Of a stretch of 64,000 bases of DNA, positions 42,215 to 51,573 are shown in pieces. The stretch comes from Ignavibacterium sp037440165. Its GTDB lineage: Bacteria > Bacteroidota > Ignavibacteria > Ignavibacteriales > Ignavibacteriaceae. Location of the stretch: assembly GCF_037440165.1 (NCBI RefSeq), contig NZ_JBBIUQ010000007.1, forward strand, positions 1 through 64,000, in the 5' to 3' direction. A program made the translations under genes and the position numbers. Position 1 is the stretch's first letter. Each line of letters begins with the position of its first letter. The notes under the pieces are model-generated. The model was not told the origin of the DNA. It saw only the letters and a list, made by a program, of their open reading frames with translations, and did no database searches.

Positions 42215-42503
42215 TTTTGGAATTTATGCTGGTGATTTGATAGAGATTGATAAAGGTAAAAAGTATCAATTTAATTATGCGGACGATTATAATGGTTCAC
42301 CAATTTCATTAACTCTTCCAATCAAACAAAAACAATATATGTTCGATGAATTTCCTCCATTCTTTGAGGGCTTATTGCCAGAAGGAATTCAGCTTGATGC
42401 ATTGTTAAGACAAACCAAGATTGATCGAAACGATTTTTTTTCAATTCTTCTCATCACCGGTAAAGATTTAGTTGGTTCAGTTACGCTGGAGGAAGTTGAA
42501 TGA
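42192..42503 (+). CDS. hipS: HipS-like protein (HipA N-terminal subdomain 1 as a separate protein)
   Basis: 103 residues from the ATG at 42192, which has a GGAG site inside the hipB 3' end (a TTG at 42186 is two codons earlier). The sequence is that of the first subdomain of HipA kinases: VYNFGIYAGDLIEIDKGKKYQFNYADDYNG, PISLTLPIKQK, FPPFFEGLLPEG and ILLITGKDLVGSVTLE. In classical HipA this is fused to the kinase; here it stops and the kinase begins on the overlapping ATGA. This is the HipBST arrangement, where HipS is known to act as the antitoxin. Confidence 0.88.
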   Translation: MRKAKVYNFGIYAGDLIEIDKGKKYQFNYADDYNGSPISLTLPIKQKQYMFDEFPPFFEGLLPEGIQLDALLRQTKIDRNDFFSILLITGKDLVGSVTLEEVE

Positions 42504-43429
42504 ATATTTGTCCAATAACATATCAAAATTGCGGTGATAAAAAATATTCCAACAAAGGATTAAAACTTCTTTCAAGAAATTTAACTCAGTTAAAAGATTT
42601 ACCATTAACACAAGAAGAACAATTACGAGAAGCTGCTATCAGAGCAGATAAAATGTCTATTCAAGGTGTGCAGCCAAAACTAAGCGCAAAACTTAATGTT
42701 AAAGATGAAGTGTTTTATATTGTTGATAGAGGCGGAGAATATATTTTAAAACCACAAAATAACTTTTATCCTGAGTTGCCAGAAAACGAATCACTTACAA
42801 TGAAAATGGCTGAGTTAATAGATATTGAAGTTCCGCTTAGTGGAATGATTTATTCATCTGATGGAAAATTTACTTACTTTATAAAAAGATTTGATAGATA
42901 CGGAAGAAATAAAAAACTATCTGTGGAAGATTTTGCACAACTTGCTGGTAAAAGCCGGGAAACAAAGTATGATTACAGTATGGAAAAACTCGTAACTTTA
43001 ATTGATACTTATTGCACATTTCCCGCAATAGAAAAAGTTAAGTTGTTTCGATTAACAATTTTTAATTTTCTTGTTGGTAATGAAGATATGCACTTAAAAA
43101 ATTTCTCTTTAATTACTCGTGATAATAAAGTAGAACTTTCTCCTGCGTATGATTTATTAAATACAACTATAGTTGTCACAAGAACACAAGAAGAAATTGC
43201 ATTACCTTTGGCTGGCACGAAAAGAAATTTAAGTGCTAAAATTTTGATTGATTACTTTGCAAAAGAAAGAATGAAGTTAAATGACACAATAATTTCTCAA
43301 GTGTTAAATAAAATTAATATTGAATGGAATAATTGGGAAAAGCTAATAACGGTTAGTTTTCTTTCTAATGATATGAAAGAAAAGTATTTGGAGTTATTAG
43401 AAAAGAGAAGTTCAACATTAAAATTGTAG
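42500..43429 (+). CDS. hipT: HipT-like serine/threonine kinase toxin
   Basis: 309 residues, corresponding to HipA without subdomain 1. It starts with MNICPITYQNCG and has the regulatory loop MSIQGVQPKLS (Ser53 at the position that is autophosphorylated in HipA; the second position of the HipT SxS motif is Gln55). Kinase residues are intact: a YILKPQ strand Lys (84), catalytic NEDMHLKN (Asp196) and the metal-binding AYDLLNT (Asp218). HipA-family toxins phosphorylate aminoacyl-tRNA synthetases and stop translation; HipT targets TrpS in the studied case. The 4-bp overlap with hipS couples expression. Confidence 0.9.
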   Translation: MNICPITYQNCGDKKYSNKGLKLLSRNLTQLKDLPLTQEEQLREAAIRADKMSIQGVQPKLSAKLNVKDEVFYIVDRGGEYILKPQNNFYPELPENESLTMKMAELIDIEVPLSGMIYSSDGKFTYFIKRFDRYGRNKKLSVEDFAQLAGKSRETKYDYSMEKLVTLIDTYCTFPAIEKVKLFRLTIFNFLVGNEDMHLKNFSLITRDNKVELSPAYDLLNTTIVVTRTQEEIALPLAGTKRNLSAKILIDYFAKERMKLNDTIISQVLNKINIEWNNWEKLITVSFLSNDMKEKYLELLEKRSSTLKL

Positions 43430-43453
43430 AGATGCTTGGCGATGCGTCTCTAC
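43426..43453. repeat. GTAGAGA-type hairpin repeat overlapping the hipT stop codon
   Basis: Arms GTAGAGATGC (43426-43435) and GCGTCTCTAC (43444-43453) form a 10-bp stem with one G-T pair and an 8-base loop. The hipT stop codon TAG (43427-43429) is inside the left arm. GTAGAGACGC-type palindromes are common dispersed repeats. It separates convergent hipT and proS, but no good T-run is on either side. Confidence 0.75.
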
Positions 43454-43463
43454 TTAAAAACAA

Positions 43464-45149
43464 TCACCCCAACAACTCCTTAACTTTGTTTATCAAGTCA
43501 CTCAACTCAACATCAAAGCGCTCTGTTGATTTTCTGATTTTAACTTCTGCTTTGCTATCTTTTAATTTCTTTTCGCCAATAACTATCTGTATAGGCATAC
43601 CAAGTAAATCCGCATCATTAAACTTAAATCCTGGTGAAGCATCTCTGTCATCGTAAAGCACTTCAATTCCTGATGCGTTTAGTTCATTATAAATATTTTC
43701 ACAAGTTTGAGCAACTTTTTCATTTTTTGGATTTATGCTTATCAGATGAACCTGAAAAGGCGCTAATGTTTTGTTCCAGACGATTCCTTTTATATCGTGA
43801 TTCTGTTCAATGAAGCATGCAATTACTCTCTCAACACCAATTCCATAACTTCCCATAATGATTGGTTTTTCTTTTCCGGTTTCGTCCAGGAAAAATGCTT
43901 TCATAGATTCAGAGTATTTTGTTCCGAGTTTAAATATATGACCAAGTTCTATAGCAGGGAAAACTTCAAGATGATTTTCGCATTTAGGACAGCCTTCACC
44001 TGATTGAACGATTCTTAAATCAGCGTACTCGATTTTGCTCACATCTCTTTTCAAATCAATGCCGCCAATGTGATAATCATTTTTATTTGCACCGCTGAAA
44101 AGATTATTTCTGTCTTTTAATCTTAAATCAGCAACGATTTTTCCCTTAAAACCAATTGGTCCGATTGAGCCGGCATCAGCACCAGTAATTTCCTTGAGTT
44201 CATCAGGATGAGCAGGACGAACATTTCCGCCTAAAACTTTTTCAAGTTTGGTTTCGTTTACATCATCATTGCCTTGCATAAGAAGTAAAACAGCTTCACC
44301 ATTTGAAATATAAACTCTGGACTTTGCACAAACTTCTTCATCAATATTCAGGAATACACAAAGCTCATCAATACTTTTAACATTTGGTGTATGAATTTCA
44401 TAAATACTTTTACTTTCAGAATCGCGTTCTCTTATGAAGGGTTTTGAAGTTGCAACTTCAACATTTGCCGCATAGCCGCAGGATTTGCAGTAAGCAACAG
44501 TATCTTCACCGGCAGCAGATTTAACCATAAATTCTTCTGAGCTGGTTCCGCCCATTGCACCGCTTGAAGCTCCGACGACAAAATACTTTAATCCGCATCT
44601 GTCAAAAATTTTTCTGTAAGCTTTATCATGCAGTTCATAAGATTTATCCAATGCTTCCCAACTTGTATCGAATGAATAAGAATCTTTCATAAGAAATTGT
44701 CTGCCGCGAATAACTCCACTTCTTGGTCTTGGTTCATTTCTGAATTTGGTTTGAATCTGATACCAAATCTGTGGCATATCTTTGTAAGATTTAACAACAT
44801 TTCTAGCATGAAAGGTCATTATTTCTTCGTGTGTCGGAGCTAAAACATAATCGCGATTTTTAACGTGAAATAAAATATCACCAAAGGCTTCAACACGGCC
44901 AGTTTCTTCCCAGATTTCTTTTGGATTAAGTGCCGGAAGATGAAATTCCTGTCCACCAATCGCATCCATTTCCTGGCGAATTATTTCACTAACCTTTTTG
45001 ACAACTTTATAACCTAATGGAAGAAAGGAATAAACTCCGGCGGAAAGCATTCTTACCATTCCGGCTCTTGACATCAGAATATGACTTGGAACAGTTGCAT
45101 CACTTGGAACTTCTTTTAATGTTGGAACAAAATATTTGGATAATCGCAT
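43464..45149 (-). CDS. proS: Prolyl-tRNA synthetase
   Basis: 561 residues, the bacterial type with an inserted editing (INS) domain between motifs 2 and 3 (about 225-400). Class II motifs are clear: SRAGMVRMLSAGVYSFLPLGYKVVKKVSEIIRQEMDAIGGQEFHLP (motif 1 region), the YQIQTKFRNEPRPRSGVIRGRQFLMKDSYSFD motif 2, and GSYGIGVERVIACFIEQNHD (motif 3), followed by the anticodon-binding domain. It charges tRNA-Pro. No T-box leader was seen in the 204 bp upstream. Confidence 0.97.
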   Translation of the reverse strand: MRLSKYFVPTLKEVPSDATVPSHILMSRAGMVRMLSAGVYSFLPLGYKVVKKVSEIIRQEMDAIGGQEFHLPALNPKEIWEETGRVEAFGDILFHVKNRDYVLAPTHEEIMTFHARNVVKSYKDMPQIWYQIQTKFRNEPRPRSGVIRGRQFLMKDSYSFDTSWEALDKSYELHDKAYRKIFDRCGLKYFVVGASSGAMGGTSSEEFMVKSAAGEDTVAYCKSCGYAANVEVATSKPFIRERDSESKSIYEIHTPNVKSIDELCVFLNIDEEVCAKSRVYISNGEAVLLLMQGNDDVNETKLEKVLGGNVRPAHPDELKEITGADAGSIGPIGFKGKIVADLRLKDRNNLFSGANKNDYHIGGIDLKRDVSKIEYADLRIVQSGEGCPKCENHLEVFPAIELGHIFKLGTKYSESMKAFFLDETGKEKPIIMGSYGIGVERVIACFIEQNHDIKGIVWNKTLAPFQVHLISINPKNEKVAQTCENIYNELNASGIEVLYDDRDASPGFKFNDADLLGMPIQIVIGEKKLKDSKAEVKIRKSTERFDVELSDLINKVKELLG

Positions 45150-45353
45150 AATACTTTCAAAATGTTATTGATGATATTCAGGGCTCAAAAATAAGAATGA
45201 ATGAAGGGTTATCAAAGTAAGTATGTTAATTCAATTTTGTTCCCAGCAAAAATCACTGTACCAAAAAACATAAATCTGATTGCGTTAAAAAATTTTTTAG
45301 GTATGTTTGAGCCAATTATTTAAATCATTTTTTATTTATCAATTGGAATTGAT

Positions 45354-46652
45354 ATGGAAAACATTCACGAAATTCCTTTGTTAAGTTTACTGCCCTTCGT
45401 TTTAATGTTAGGCGCAATAGCAGTCTTTCCTTTGACCTGGAATCACTTCTGGGGAAAAAATAAAAATAAACTTGTCATATCTGTTCTTCTAATTATTCCG
45501 GTGATCATTTTTCTTCTTGCAAACGGATTTTCTCACGAGCTGATTCATACTATGCTTTTTGATTATGTTCCATTTATAATTTTACTCGGCTCACTCTTTA
45601 CCATAACAGGCGGAATTTTATTAACAGGAGATATTCAAGCCAAGCCTTCAATTAATACTTTGTTCCTTGGAATTGGTGCTGTGCTTGCTTCATTTATGGG
45701 AACAACCGGCGCAGCAATGCTTTTGATAAGACCTGTAATTCAAACAAATAAAGAAAGAACATTTAAAGTTCACACAATTCTTTTCTTTATTGGAATTGTA
45801 GCCAACTGCGGCGGCTTGTTAACTCCGCTTGGTGATCCACCATTGTTTATGATGTATTTGCGCGGCGCACCATTTGAATGGTTTATTAAGCTTGGTATAG
45901 AATGGTTTTTTACGAATGCGATTTTATTATTAGTGTATTTTCTTGTTGATTCTTACTATTACAAAAAAGAACCTGCTTCTGCAATTAAGAGAGATGAAAC
46001 AGCTATCAGACCAATAAAAATTCAGGGCAAAAGAAATTTTATTTTTCTTGCAGGGGTTGTTTTATCTGTAGCTTTTCTTAATGAGCAATATCTTTCTTTT
46101 ATTAACATCAATCCATATTATAAATTTATTCGCGAAGCTGTAATTTTTTTAATGGGATATTTATCAATGCTGTTTACACCAAAACTGCTAAGAACAGAAA
46201 ATAATTTTACATGGCATCCGATTGAAGAAGTTGCTTACTTGTTTTTTGGAATTTTCATTACGATGGTTCCTGCATTACTTTATCTTGAGACAAATGCAAA
46301 GCATCTTGGTGTTCAGACTGTAAGTCAGTTTTATTACTACACAGGTCTGCTCAGCAGCTTTTTAGATAACACTCCGACAGCTGTAACATTTCATTCACTT
46401 GCGATGGGACTTGGAATTACCACCGGAAATCTTGTGGCAGGTATTCCGGAAGAATTACTTAAGGCAATTTCAACAGCAGCTGTTTTCTTTGGATCAATGA
46501 CCTACATTGGCAACGGACCAAATTTTATGGTTAAAGCAGTAGCAGAAGAAAATAATATCAAAATGCCGGATTTCTTCAGCTATATGATTAAGTTTTCGAT
46601 TATAGTTCTATTACCTATATTTATACTTGTTCAGCTTCTGTTTATAAATTGA
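45354..46652 (+). CDS. Sodium:proton antiporter, NhaD-like / ion-transporter superfamily
   Basis: 432 residues with about 11-12 membrane helices. Motifs such as FIILLGSLFTITGGILLTGD, ASFMGTTGAAMLLIRPVIQTN, GIVANCGGLLTPLGDPPLFMMYLRGAPFEW, SSFLDNTPTAVTFHSLA and GSMTYIGNGPNFMVKA belong to the NhaD/citrate-transporter-like (IT) family. It probably exchanges cytoplasmic Na+ for H+ at the inner membrane. The convergent Na+/Ca2+ exchanger lies only 6 bp past its stop, and both would affect sodium balance. Confidence 0.9.
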   Translation: MENIHEIPLLSLLPFVLMLGAIAVFPLTWNHFWGKNKNKLVISVLLIIPVIIFLLANGFSHELIHTMLFDYVPFIILLGSLFTITGGILLTGDIQAKPSINTLFLGIGAVLASFMGTTGAAMLLIRPVIQTNKERTFKVHTILFFIGIVANCGGLLTPLGDPPLFMMYLRGAPFEWFIKLGIEWFFTNAILLLVYFLVDSYYYKKEPASAIKRDETAIRPIKIQGKRNFIFLAGVVLSVAFLNEQYLSFININPYYKFIREAVIFLMGYLSMLFTPKLLRTENNFTWHPIEEVAYLFFGIFITMVPALLYLETNAKHLGVQTVSQFYYYTGLLSSFLDNTPTAVTFHSLAMGLGITTGNLVAGIPEELLKAISTAAVFFGSMTYIGNGPNFMVKAVAEENNIKMPDFFSYMIKFSIIVLLPIFILVQLLFIN

Positions 46653-46658
46653 TTAAAT

Positions 46659-47603
46659 CTATTGAACCAGAAGATAAACATAAACAAAGTATCCTGTTAG
46701 TAACAGAATTCCTTCTAATCTCGAAATTCTGAATCCTGAATTACTCAATGGCAGCAGAATCAAAGCTGCTGCCAGCATTACTCCAAAATCAAAGTAACTT
46801 ATCTGATCTGATTTTATAGGAATTAGGATTGCGCTTATTCCCAGAATAGAAAGAATGTTAAAGATATTTGAACCAACCGCGTTACCAACAGCAATATCAG
46901 ATTCTTTTTTTATTGTTGCGACTAATGATGTAAAAAGTTCAGGAAGACTTGTTCCAACAGCAACAACCGTTAATCCGATTATTGCATCACTAACATTAAA
47001 GACCTTGGCTAATGATATGGCACCTTTTAAGAACAAATCAGCACCAAAGAACAAAAGTGCAAGACCAGCCACAATGAAGAGGACAGCAGTTGGAATATTC
47101 AATTTTGATTTGAGACCTTCCTCAAATTCCTTTTCAATTTCTTTATTCTCTTTAAGTGAAAGAAAGATATTAACTATGGTGTAAGCAATCAGTAAGATTA
47201 TAAAAATTAAACCTTCGATAAATCCAACCATACCATCTATCAGAAAAAAAACTAATAATAAACTAACACCTATCATAATCGGAATTTCTCTTTTGATGAC
47301 ATTTGCATGAACTTGCAATGGTCTTATTACTGATGCAAGTCCAAGGATTAAAGCAATGTTCGCAATATTTGAGCCGATAACATTTCCAAGTGCAATTGAG
47401 CTGCTTCCCATCAATGCAGCTTTCAAACTAACTAGCAGTTCAGGACTGCTTGTTCCAAAAGCGACAACAGTTAAACCAACTACAAGAGGAGAAACTCCAA
47501 CTTTTAAGGCCAACGAAGAACTTCCTCGAATTACTCCTTCACCACCAAGAAAAAGTCCGATTAAGCCGCCAATAAGGTAGAGAGGTATACTTATATCAAA
47601 CAT
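46659..47603 (-). CDS. Calcium/sodium antiporter (CaCA family, YrbG-like)
   Basis: 314 residues with ten membrane helices in two inverted halves. Each half has the alpha-repeat signature: VGLTVVAFGTSSPELLVSLKAAL...ALGNVIGSNIANIALILG and IGLTVVAVGTSLPELFTSLVATI...AVGNAVGSNIFNILSILG, with the ion-binding Glu/Asn residues intact. It exchanges Na+ (and possibly K+) for Ca2+ across the inner membrane. It begins 3 bp after the small zinc-ribbon gene stop and was probably cotranscribed with it. Confidence 0.95.
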   Translation of the reverse strand: MFDISIPLYLIGGLIGLFLGGEGVIRGSSSLALKVGVSPLVVGLTVVAFGTSSPELLVSLKAALMGSSSIALGNVIGSNIANIALILGLASVIRPLQVHANVIKREIPIMIGVSLLLVFFLIDGMVGFIEGLIFIILLIAYTIVNIFLSLKENKEIEKEFEEGLKSKLNIPTAVLFIVAGLALLFFGADLFLKGAISLAKVFNVSDAIIGLTVVAVGTSLPELFTSLVATIKKESDIAVGNAVGSNIFNILSILGISAILIPIKSDQISYFDFGVMLAAALILLPLSNSGFRISRLEGILLLTGYFVYVYLLVQ

Positions 47604-47606
47604 GTA

Positions 47607-47885
47607 CTAAAAATCAAAAAGATCACTGAGGAAAGATTTTCGTTTATATTTTTTGTAGTAATCGTCATCGTATTTTTTATGACTATAGTATTTCCTTTCC
47701 TCAAATCTTTTATCATCAAAGGATTTTGGTTTGTCATCATCAAAATTTTCGGCAGATCTTTCAATGATCTTATCAAGTTCATTGCGATCCAGCCAAACAC
47801 CGCGGCATTTCGGACAGTAATCTATTTCTACACCTTGTCTTTCAGAAATAACAAGGTTTGTATCTTTACATATTGGACAATTCAT
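47607..47885 (-). CDS. TFIIB-type zinc-ribbon protein
   Basis: 92 residues. The N-terminal MNCPICKD and DYCPKCRGVWLDRNELDKII pairs give a CxxC-x20-CxxC zinc ribbon of the zf-TFIIB (COG3809-like) class. The rest is Asp/Lys/Tyr-rich low-complexity sequence with a short SFLSDLFDF end, like many members. Cytoplasmic. Function unknown; possibly a nucleic-acid- or protein-binding adaptor. It shares an operon with the Ca2+/Na+ antiporter. Confidence 0.88.
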   Translation of the reverse strand: MNCPICKDTNLVISERQGVEIDYCPKCRGVWLDRNELDKIIERSAENFDDDKPKSFDDKRFEERKYYSHKKYDDDYYKKYKRKSFLSDLFDF

Positions 47886-47956
47886 TTTATTTCCCTTTAA
47901 TTATTAAAATTAAACATTATTACTAAAAGTTAATTTGTTTTACTTCAAATATATAA

Positions 47957-49174
47957 TTATTTCAGATTTTCAATAATGTAAACTTTATCATTTCTTCTGA
48001 CTAATTGCCGAAGCTGTAAAGTTATTTCGTCACCTTTTAATGCTTCAGTATTTTCAATCTCGTTTACACGCATTTCCTTTATTTCAATTTCAATTACAGC
48101 GGTAGTTTCTCCGATGAAAATAATTTTATCTCCAACTTTTACTTTGCCTGATTCGATAAGAATGTGTGCAACTTCCGGTTGTTTATAATAGTTTAAAACT
48201 TTTCCCAGATAAACTTTTCTTGTAGTCGCTTTGCTTCCTTCAACGCCGGCATAATCTTCTGATGATGGAATACCGAAATAAAATCCACTCGAAAAACCAC
48301 GATTGTAAACTTTTTCAAGCTCGGTTAAAAATTCTTTTTTCTTTTCAGCCGTGAGTTTACCTTCGAAATACAAATCGATAGCTTCGCGATACACACTTAC
48401 AACTTTGGCAACATACTCTGGTGCTCTTTTTCTTCCTTCAATCTTAAACGAATCAATGCCTGCTTCAATAAGCTGATCAATAAATTCAATTGTACATAAA
48501 TCTTTTGGTGACATTACATAGTCTTCGCCAAGTATCAGTGATTTTTCTGCTGCTGAATCAATTACTTCATACTCTCTTCTGCATGGTTGAACACATTCGC
48601 CCCGATTTGCTGACTGTCCGAACAAGTGGTGACTCATAAAACATCTTCCGCTTATTGCAATACACATAGCGCCGTGAATGAAGGCTTCAATTTCCAGATC
48701 AGTGTTAGCCCGGATTTTTTTTATTTCATCAAGTGAGCATTCTCTTGCCAATACTATTCTGACTGCACCAAGTCTTTTATAAACTGATGCCGCAACTGAA
48801 TTTGAAATTGAACCCTGTGTGGAAATTGCGAAAGGGAAGTTATGTTTGTGACAAAGTTCAGCTACTGCTAAATCCCAGCAGATGATTCTGTCAATGCCAG
48901 CTTCTTTAGCTTTAAGAATAATCTCTTCAACCTCCTGAATTTCTTCTTCAAATACTATTGTGTTTAATGTAAGATAAGTCAGAACATTATTTTCTTTACA
49001 ATACAGTGCAATATCTTTCAAATCATCAACAGAAAAATTTTTTGCTTTAGCACGCATATTAAGTTTATCAACGCCAAAGTAAATTGCATCAGCGCCGTTA
49101 CTAACAGCTGCGCGTAGCATTGTCCAATCTCCTGCAGGAGCCATTAATTCTGGTTTTTTCACGATTGATGACAT
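47957..49174 (-). CDS. U32 family peptidase-like protein (tRNA hydroxylation TrhP/YhbU-like)
   Basis: 405 residues. The N-terminal PELMAPAGDWTMLRAAVSNGADAIYFGVDKLNMRAKAKNF, STQGSISNSVAASVYKRLGAVRIVLARE and the cysteine block GRCFMSHHLFGQSANRGECVQPCRREY are diagnostic of peptidase family U32, together with DSFKIEGRKRAPEYVA. U32 members studied recently act in tRNA uridine hydroxylation or ubiquinone hydroxylation rather than as proteases. The four Cys residues could carry an iron-sulphur cluster. It lies alone on the minus strand, followed by a repeat-bearing spacer upstream. Confidence 0.92.
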   Translation of the reverse strand: MSSIVKKPELMAPAGDWTMLRAAVSNGADAIYFGVDKLNMRAKAKNFSVDDLKDIALYCKENNVLTYLTLNTIVFEEEIQEVEEIILKAKEAGIDRIICWDLAVAELCHKHNFPFAISTQGSISNSVAASVYKRLGAVRIVLARECSLDEIKKIRANTDLEIEAFIHGAMCIAISGRCFMSHHLFGQSANRGECVQPCRREYEVIDSAAEKSLILGEDYVMSPKDLCTIEFIDQLIEAGIDSFKIEGRKRAPEYVAKVVSVYREAIDLYFEGKLTAEKKKEFLTELEKVYNRGFSSGFYFGIPSSEDYAGVEGSKATTRKVYLGKVLNYYKQPEVAHILIESGKVKVGDKIIFIGETTAVIEIEIKEMRVNEIENTEALKGDEITLQLRQLVRRNDKVYIIENLK

Positions 49175-49186
49175 AAAAATTTAATT

Positions 49187-49266
49187 GCACACTGATGACA
49201 CAGATTCAACAGATTTACATTGATTTAATCTGCGATGATTTGCCTAGTCAGTGTTATCAGCGTGAT
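49187..49266. repeat. Dispersed CACTGATGACACAGATT-type repeat between pepT and the U32 gene
   Basis: Block beginning CACACTGATGACACAGATT, then GATTTAATCTGCG and ending GTCAGTGTTATCAGCGTG. It matches the 22238-22306 block in layout (GATGACNCAGATT start, GTTATCAG-like end) and fills the spacer between two minus-strand genes. Confidence 0.72.
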
Positions 49267-49273
49267 ATTTGTT

Positions 49274-50521
49274 TTAACTTTTCTCCTCCCACACTCTTGC
49301 AATTTCAACAATGAGTTTTACTGCTTCATACATATCCTGCACAGCAACCCACTCAGTTTGTGAATGGAATGAATGTTCACCCGCAAATATGTTTGGTGTT
49401 GGCAATCCCATAAAACATAATCTCGAACCATCCGTGCCTCCGCGAATCGGATGCATTATTGGTTTAATTCCAATCCTCTTCATTGCTTCAACTGCGTAAT
49501 CGGTAACCTGAGGATGTTTATCTAAAACTTCTTTCATATTTCTGTACTGCTCAATTACCTGAAACTCCATTGTTGAACCGGGGAATTTTGCAACAGCTTC
49601 TTCAGCCAACTTCTTCAGCAATTCCTCATATTCTTTCAGCTTTGGAGTATCAAAATCACGAATGATAAATTTTAAAGTTGTCAATTCTTCATTACCATTA
49701 AAAGAACCGCAGTGAACATAGCCTTCTCTTCCCTCAGTTGTTTCGGGTGAAAGACGATCCTTAGGTAGTGATTCAATAAAAGAAGCAGCAATTTTAATCG
49801 AGTTTATCATTACACCTTTAGCATATCCGGGATGAATATTCTTTCCATAAAATTTTATAGCAACTGCATCTGCAGAAAATGTTTCAGTTTCAATTTCACC
49901 TCGACTCGAACCATCTACAGTGTATGCATACTTTGCACCTAATTTTTTCAAATCAATTTTTTCTGTTCCTCTTCCAACTTCTTCATCCGGAGTGAAACAA
50001 ACTTTTATATCACCGTGCTTAATCTCGGGATGAGTTAAAAGATAGTATATTGCATCCATAATTTCTGCAACGCCGGCTTTATTATCTGCTCCGAGTAATG
50101 TTGTACCATCAGTAGTAATAATATCAAATCCCTTCATGTTTTTCAGATCAGGATTTTCACTTTCTTTAATTACCCGTCCACCATTTTCAAGAACAATATC
50201 ACCGCCCTGATAATTTTTTCTTATTATAGGATTAACATTTGCACCTGAGACAGCAGGAGAAGTATCAACATGCGCAATGAATGCAATCGGAGGAACATTT
50301 TTCTTCGTATTTGACGGAAGCGTAGCCATTACATAACCCCATTCATCCATATGCGCATCACTCAAACCCATTTGTTTAAGTTCTTCTGCAAGGTCTTTGG
50401 AAAGAATTTTTTGTTTTTCGGTGCTTGGGAATGAAGTTGATTCCTCATCCGACTGAGTATCGTATTTAACATACTTTAAGAAACGATCAACACAAGTGAA
50501 TTTATAATTCTGATCGAACAT
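49274..50521 (-). CDS. pepT: Peptidase T (tripeptide aminopeptidase)
   Basis: 415 residues, M20 metallopeptidase. Zinc ligands and catalytic residues are in their usual blocks: AHVDTSPAVSGANV, TTLLGADNKAGVAEIMDAI, VCFTPDEEVGRGTEKID, TVDGSSRGEIE, and IRGGTDGSRLCFMGLPTPNIFAGEHSFHSQTEW. It releases the N-terminal residue of tripeptides in the cytoplasm. A strong GGAGG site precedes the ATG. Confidence 0.97.
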   Translation of the reverse strand: MFDQNYKFTCVDRFLKYVKYDTQSDEESTSFPSTEKQKILSKDLAEELKQMGLSDAHMDEWGYVMATLPSNTKKNVPPIAFIAHVDTSPAVSGANVNPIIRKNYQGGDIVLENGGRVIKESENPDLKNMKGFDIITTDGTTLLGADNKAGVAEIMDAIYYLLTHPEIKHGDIKVCFTPDEEVGRGTEKIDLKKLGAKYAYTVDGSSRGEIETETFSADAVAIKFYGKNIHPGYAKGVMINSIKIAASFIESLPKDRLSPETTEGREGYVHCGSFNGNEELTTLKFIIRDFDTPKLKEYEELLKKLAEEAVAKFPGSTMEFQVIEQYRNMKEVLDKHPQVTDYAVEAMKRIGIKPIMHPIRGGTDGSRLCFMGLPTPNIFAGEHSFHSQTEWVAVQDMYEAVKLIVEIARVWEEKS

Positions 50522-50867
50522 TGGAACCTCCGGGGAATGATTATTAAAAAAATTTTTCTCCTGTTAAATTGAATTACATTTCCTTTGTAAAGCTTATTTG
50601 CCAGCAGGCAACTAAGATTTATATGTATTCTTTACAAGTAAATTTTATATAAAATGACAGTTTGTTAAAAAATTATTACTGCTAATTTAAGTTTAATGAA
50701 CTTTCTCACCAATAAAGATAATCTTTATTGATAAAGCAAATTGATAGTTTTCCGATAATTGATTACAGGTAAGAATTTCTTTTGTTAATTTGCATAAGAT
50801 AATTTATCTATTAGTATGATTTTTGCTTAAATTTAACCAATAGAAAATTGACTTTGAGGAGAATAAA
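50522..50867. other. Gene-free spacer between divergent genes
   Basis: No coding frame. A short hairpin TTGCC-AGCA-GGCAA (50598-50611) is related to the CCTGCC/GGCAGG hairpin at 52806-52822. The rest is AT-rich and presumably holds the divergent promoters of pepT and the 50868 gene, but no element matched convincingly. Confidence 0.5.
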
Positions 50868-51569
50868 ATGTCATTCTGGGATAATTTAGACGGATTACAA
50901 AGAATATTAAGCATTGTTATTATTGCTTGGGCAGTTATTTCGGCTGCGCTTGGGGTATTCAGCTGGAAAGTTCAATCAAGAATTTCTGAGCTGATGCAGA
51001 TAAAACAAACGACTATGGAACGCGAACTGAATGATGCTCAACGCAGAGTAACTGAATTTAAAGATAAACCAACTTTCCCGGACCAGTCTATTTTAACTGA
51101 AACATTTAAACCAAAACCCGAAACAATCATTATTCCCAAAACGATTATAGAAAAAACTGAGCCCGAACAAACAACGATCACCCAACCTCCTGTTGAAGAA
51201 CCTAAACCTCAGATAGTAACTTTTGAGAATAGCGCTGAGCAGAAGTTCATTCAATTTCTTGCAAACAAACCAAAAGGAGATTTCACAATAAAATGTATAT
51301 CAGGTGATGAAGGCTCTTTCAGATACGCAAAGGAAATTGAAAAACTTTTAATTGCTGCAGGCTACAAAAGTAATGGTATCGCTCAGACAGTTTTCAGAAC
51401 ACCGCCTCGGGGAGTTTCAATAATCGTAAAAGGAATTAACTCAGCTCCTCCATACGCAGGTGCAATTCAGAAAGCATTTGAGTTAATTGGAATTGATGCT
51501 CCTGCAGAAGTGAATGCATATTATCCTGAAAATACTTTAACGATTGTTGTTGGACAGAAAGTTGATTAA
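50868..51569 (+). CDS. Single-pass membrane protein, unknown
   Basis: 233 residues, not recognised. One N-terminal membrane helix (about 10-32), a short coiled segment (SRISELMQIKQTTMERELNDAQRRV), a Pro/Thr/Glu-rich linker (about 65-115), and a C-terminal globular domain (about 120-233: FIQFLANKPKGDFTIKCISGDEGSFRYAKEIEKLLIAAGY, GVSIIVKGINSAPPYAGAIQKAFELIG) that could be a small alpha/beta fold. Strong GAGGAG site before the ATG. A bidirectional terminator follows. Possibly a cell-envelope binding protein; no evidence beyond topology. Confidence 0.75.
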   Translation: MSFWDNLDGLQRILSIVIIAWAVISAALGVFSWKVQSRISELMQIKQTTMERELNDAQRRVTEFKDKPTFPDQSILTETFKPKPETIIIPKTIIEKTEPEQTTITQPPVEEPKPQIVTFENSAEQKFIQFLANKPKGDFTIKCISGDEGSFRYAKEIEKLLIAAGYKSNGIAQTVFRTPPRGVSIIVKGINSAPPYAGAIQKAFELIGIDAPAEVNAYYPENTLTIVVGQKVD

Positions 51570-51573
51570 CCAG

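Noticed and set aside
45150..45353. Possible T-box leader before proS
   Set aside because: No conserved T-box bulge sequence or terminator/antiterminator pair could be found.
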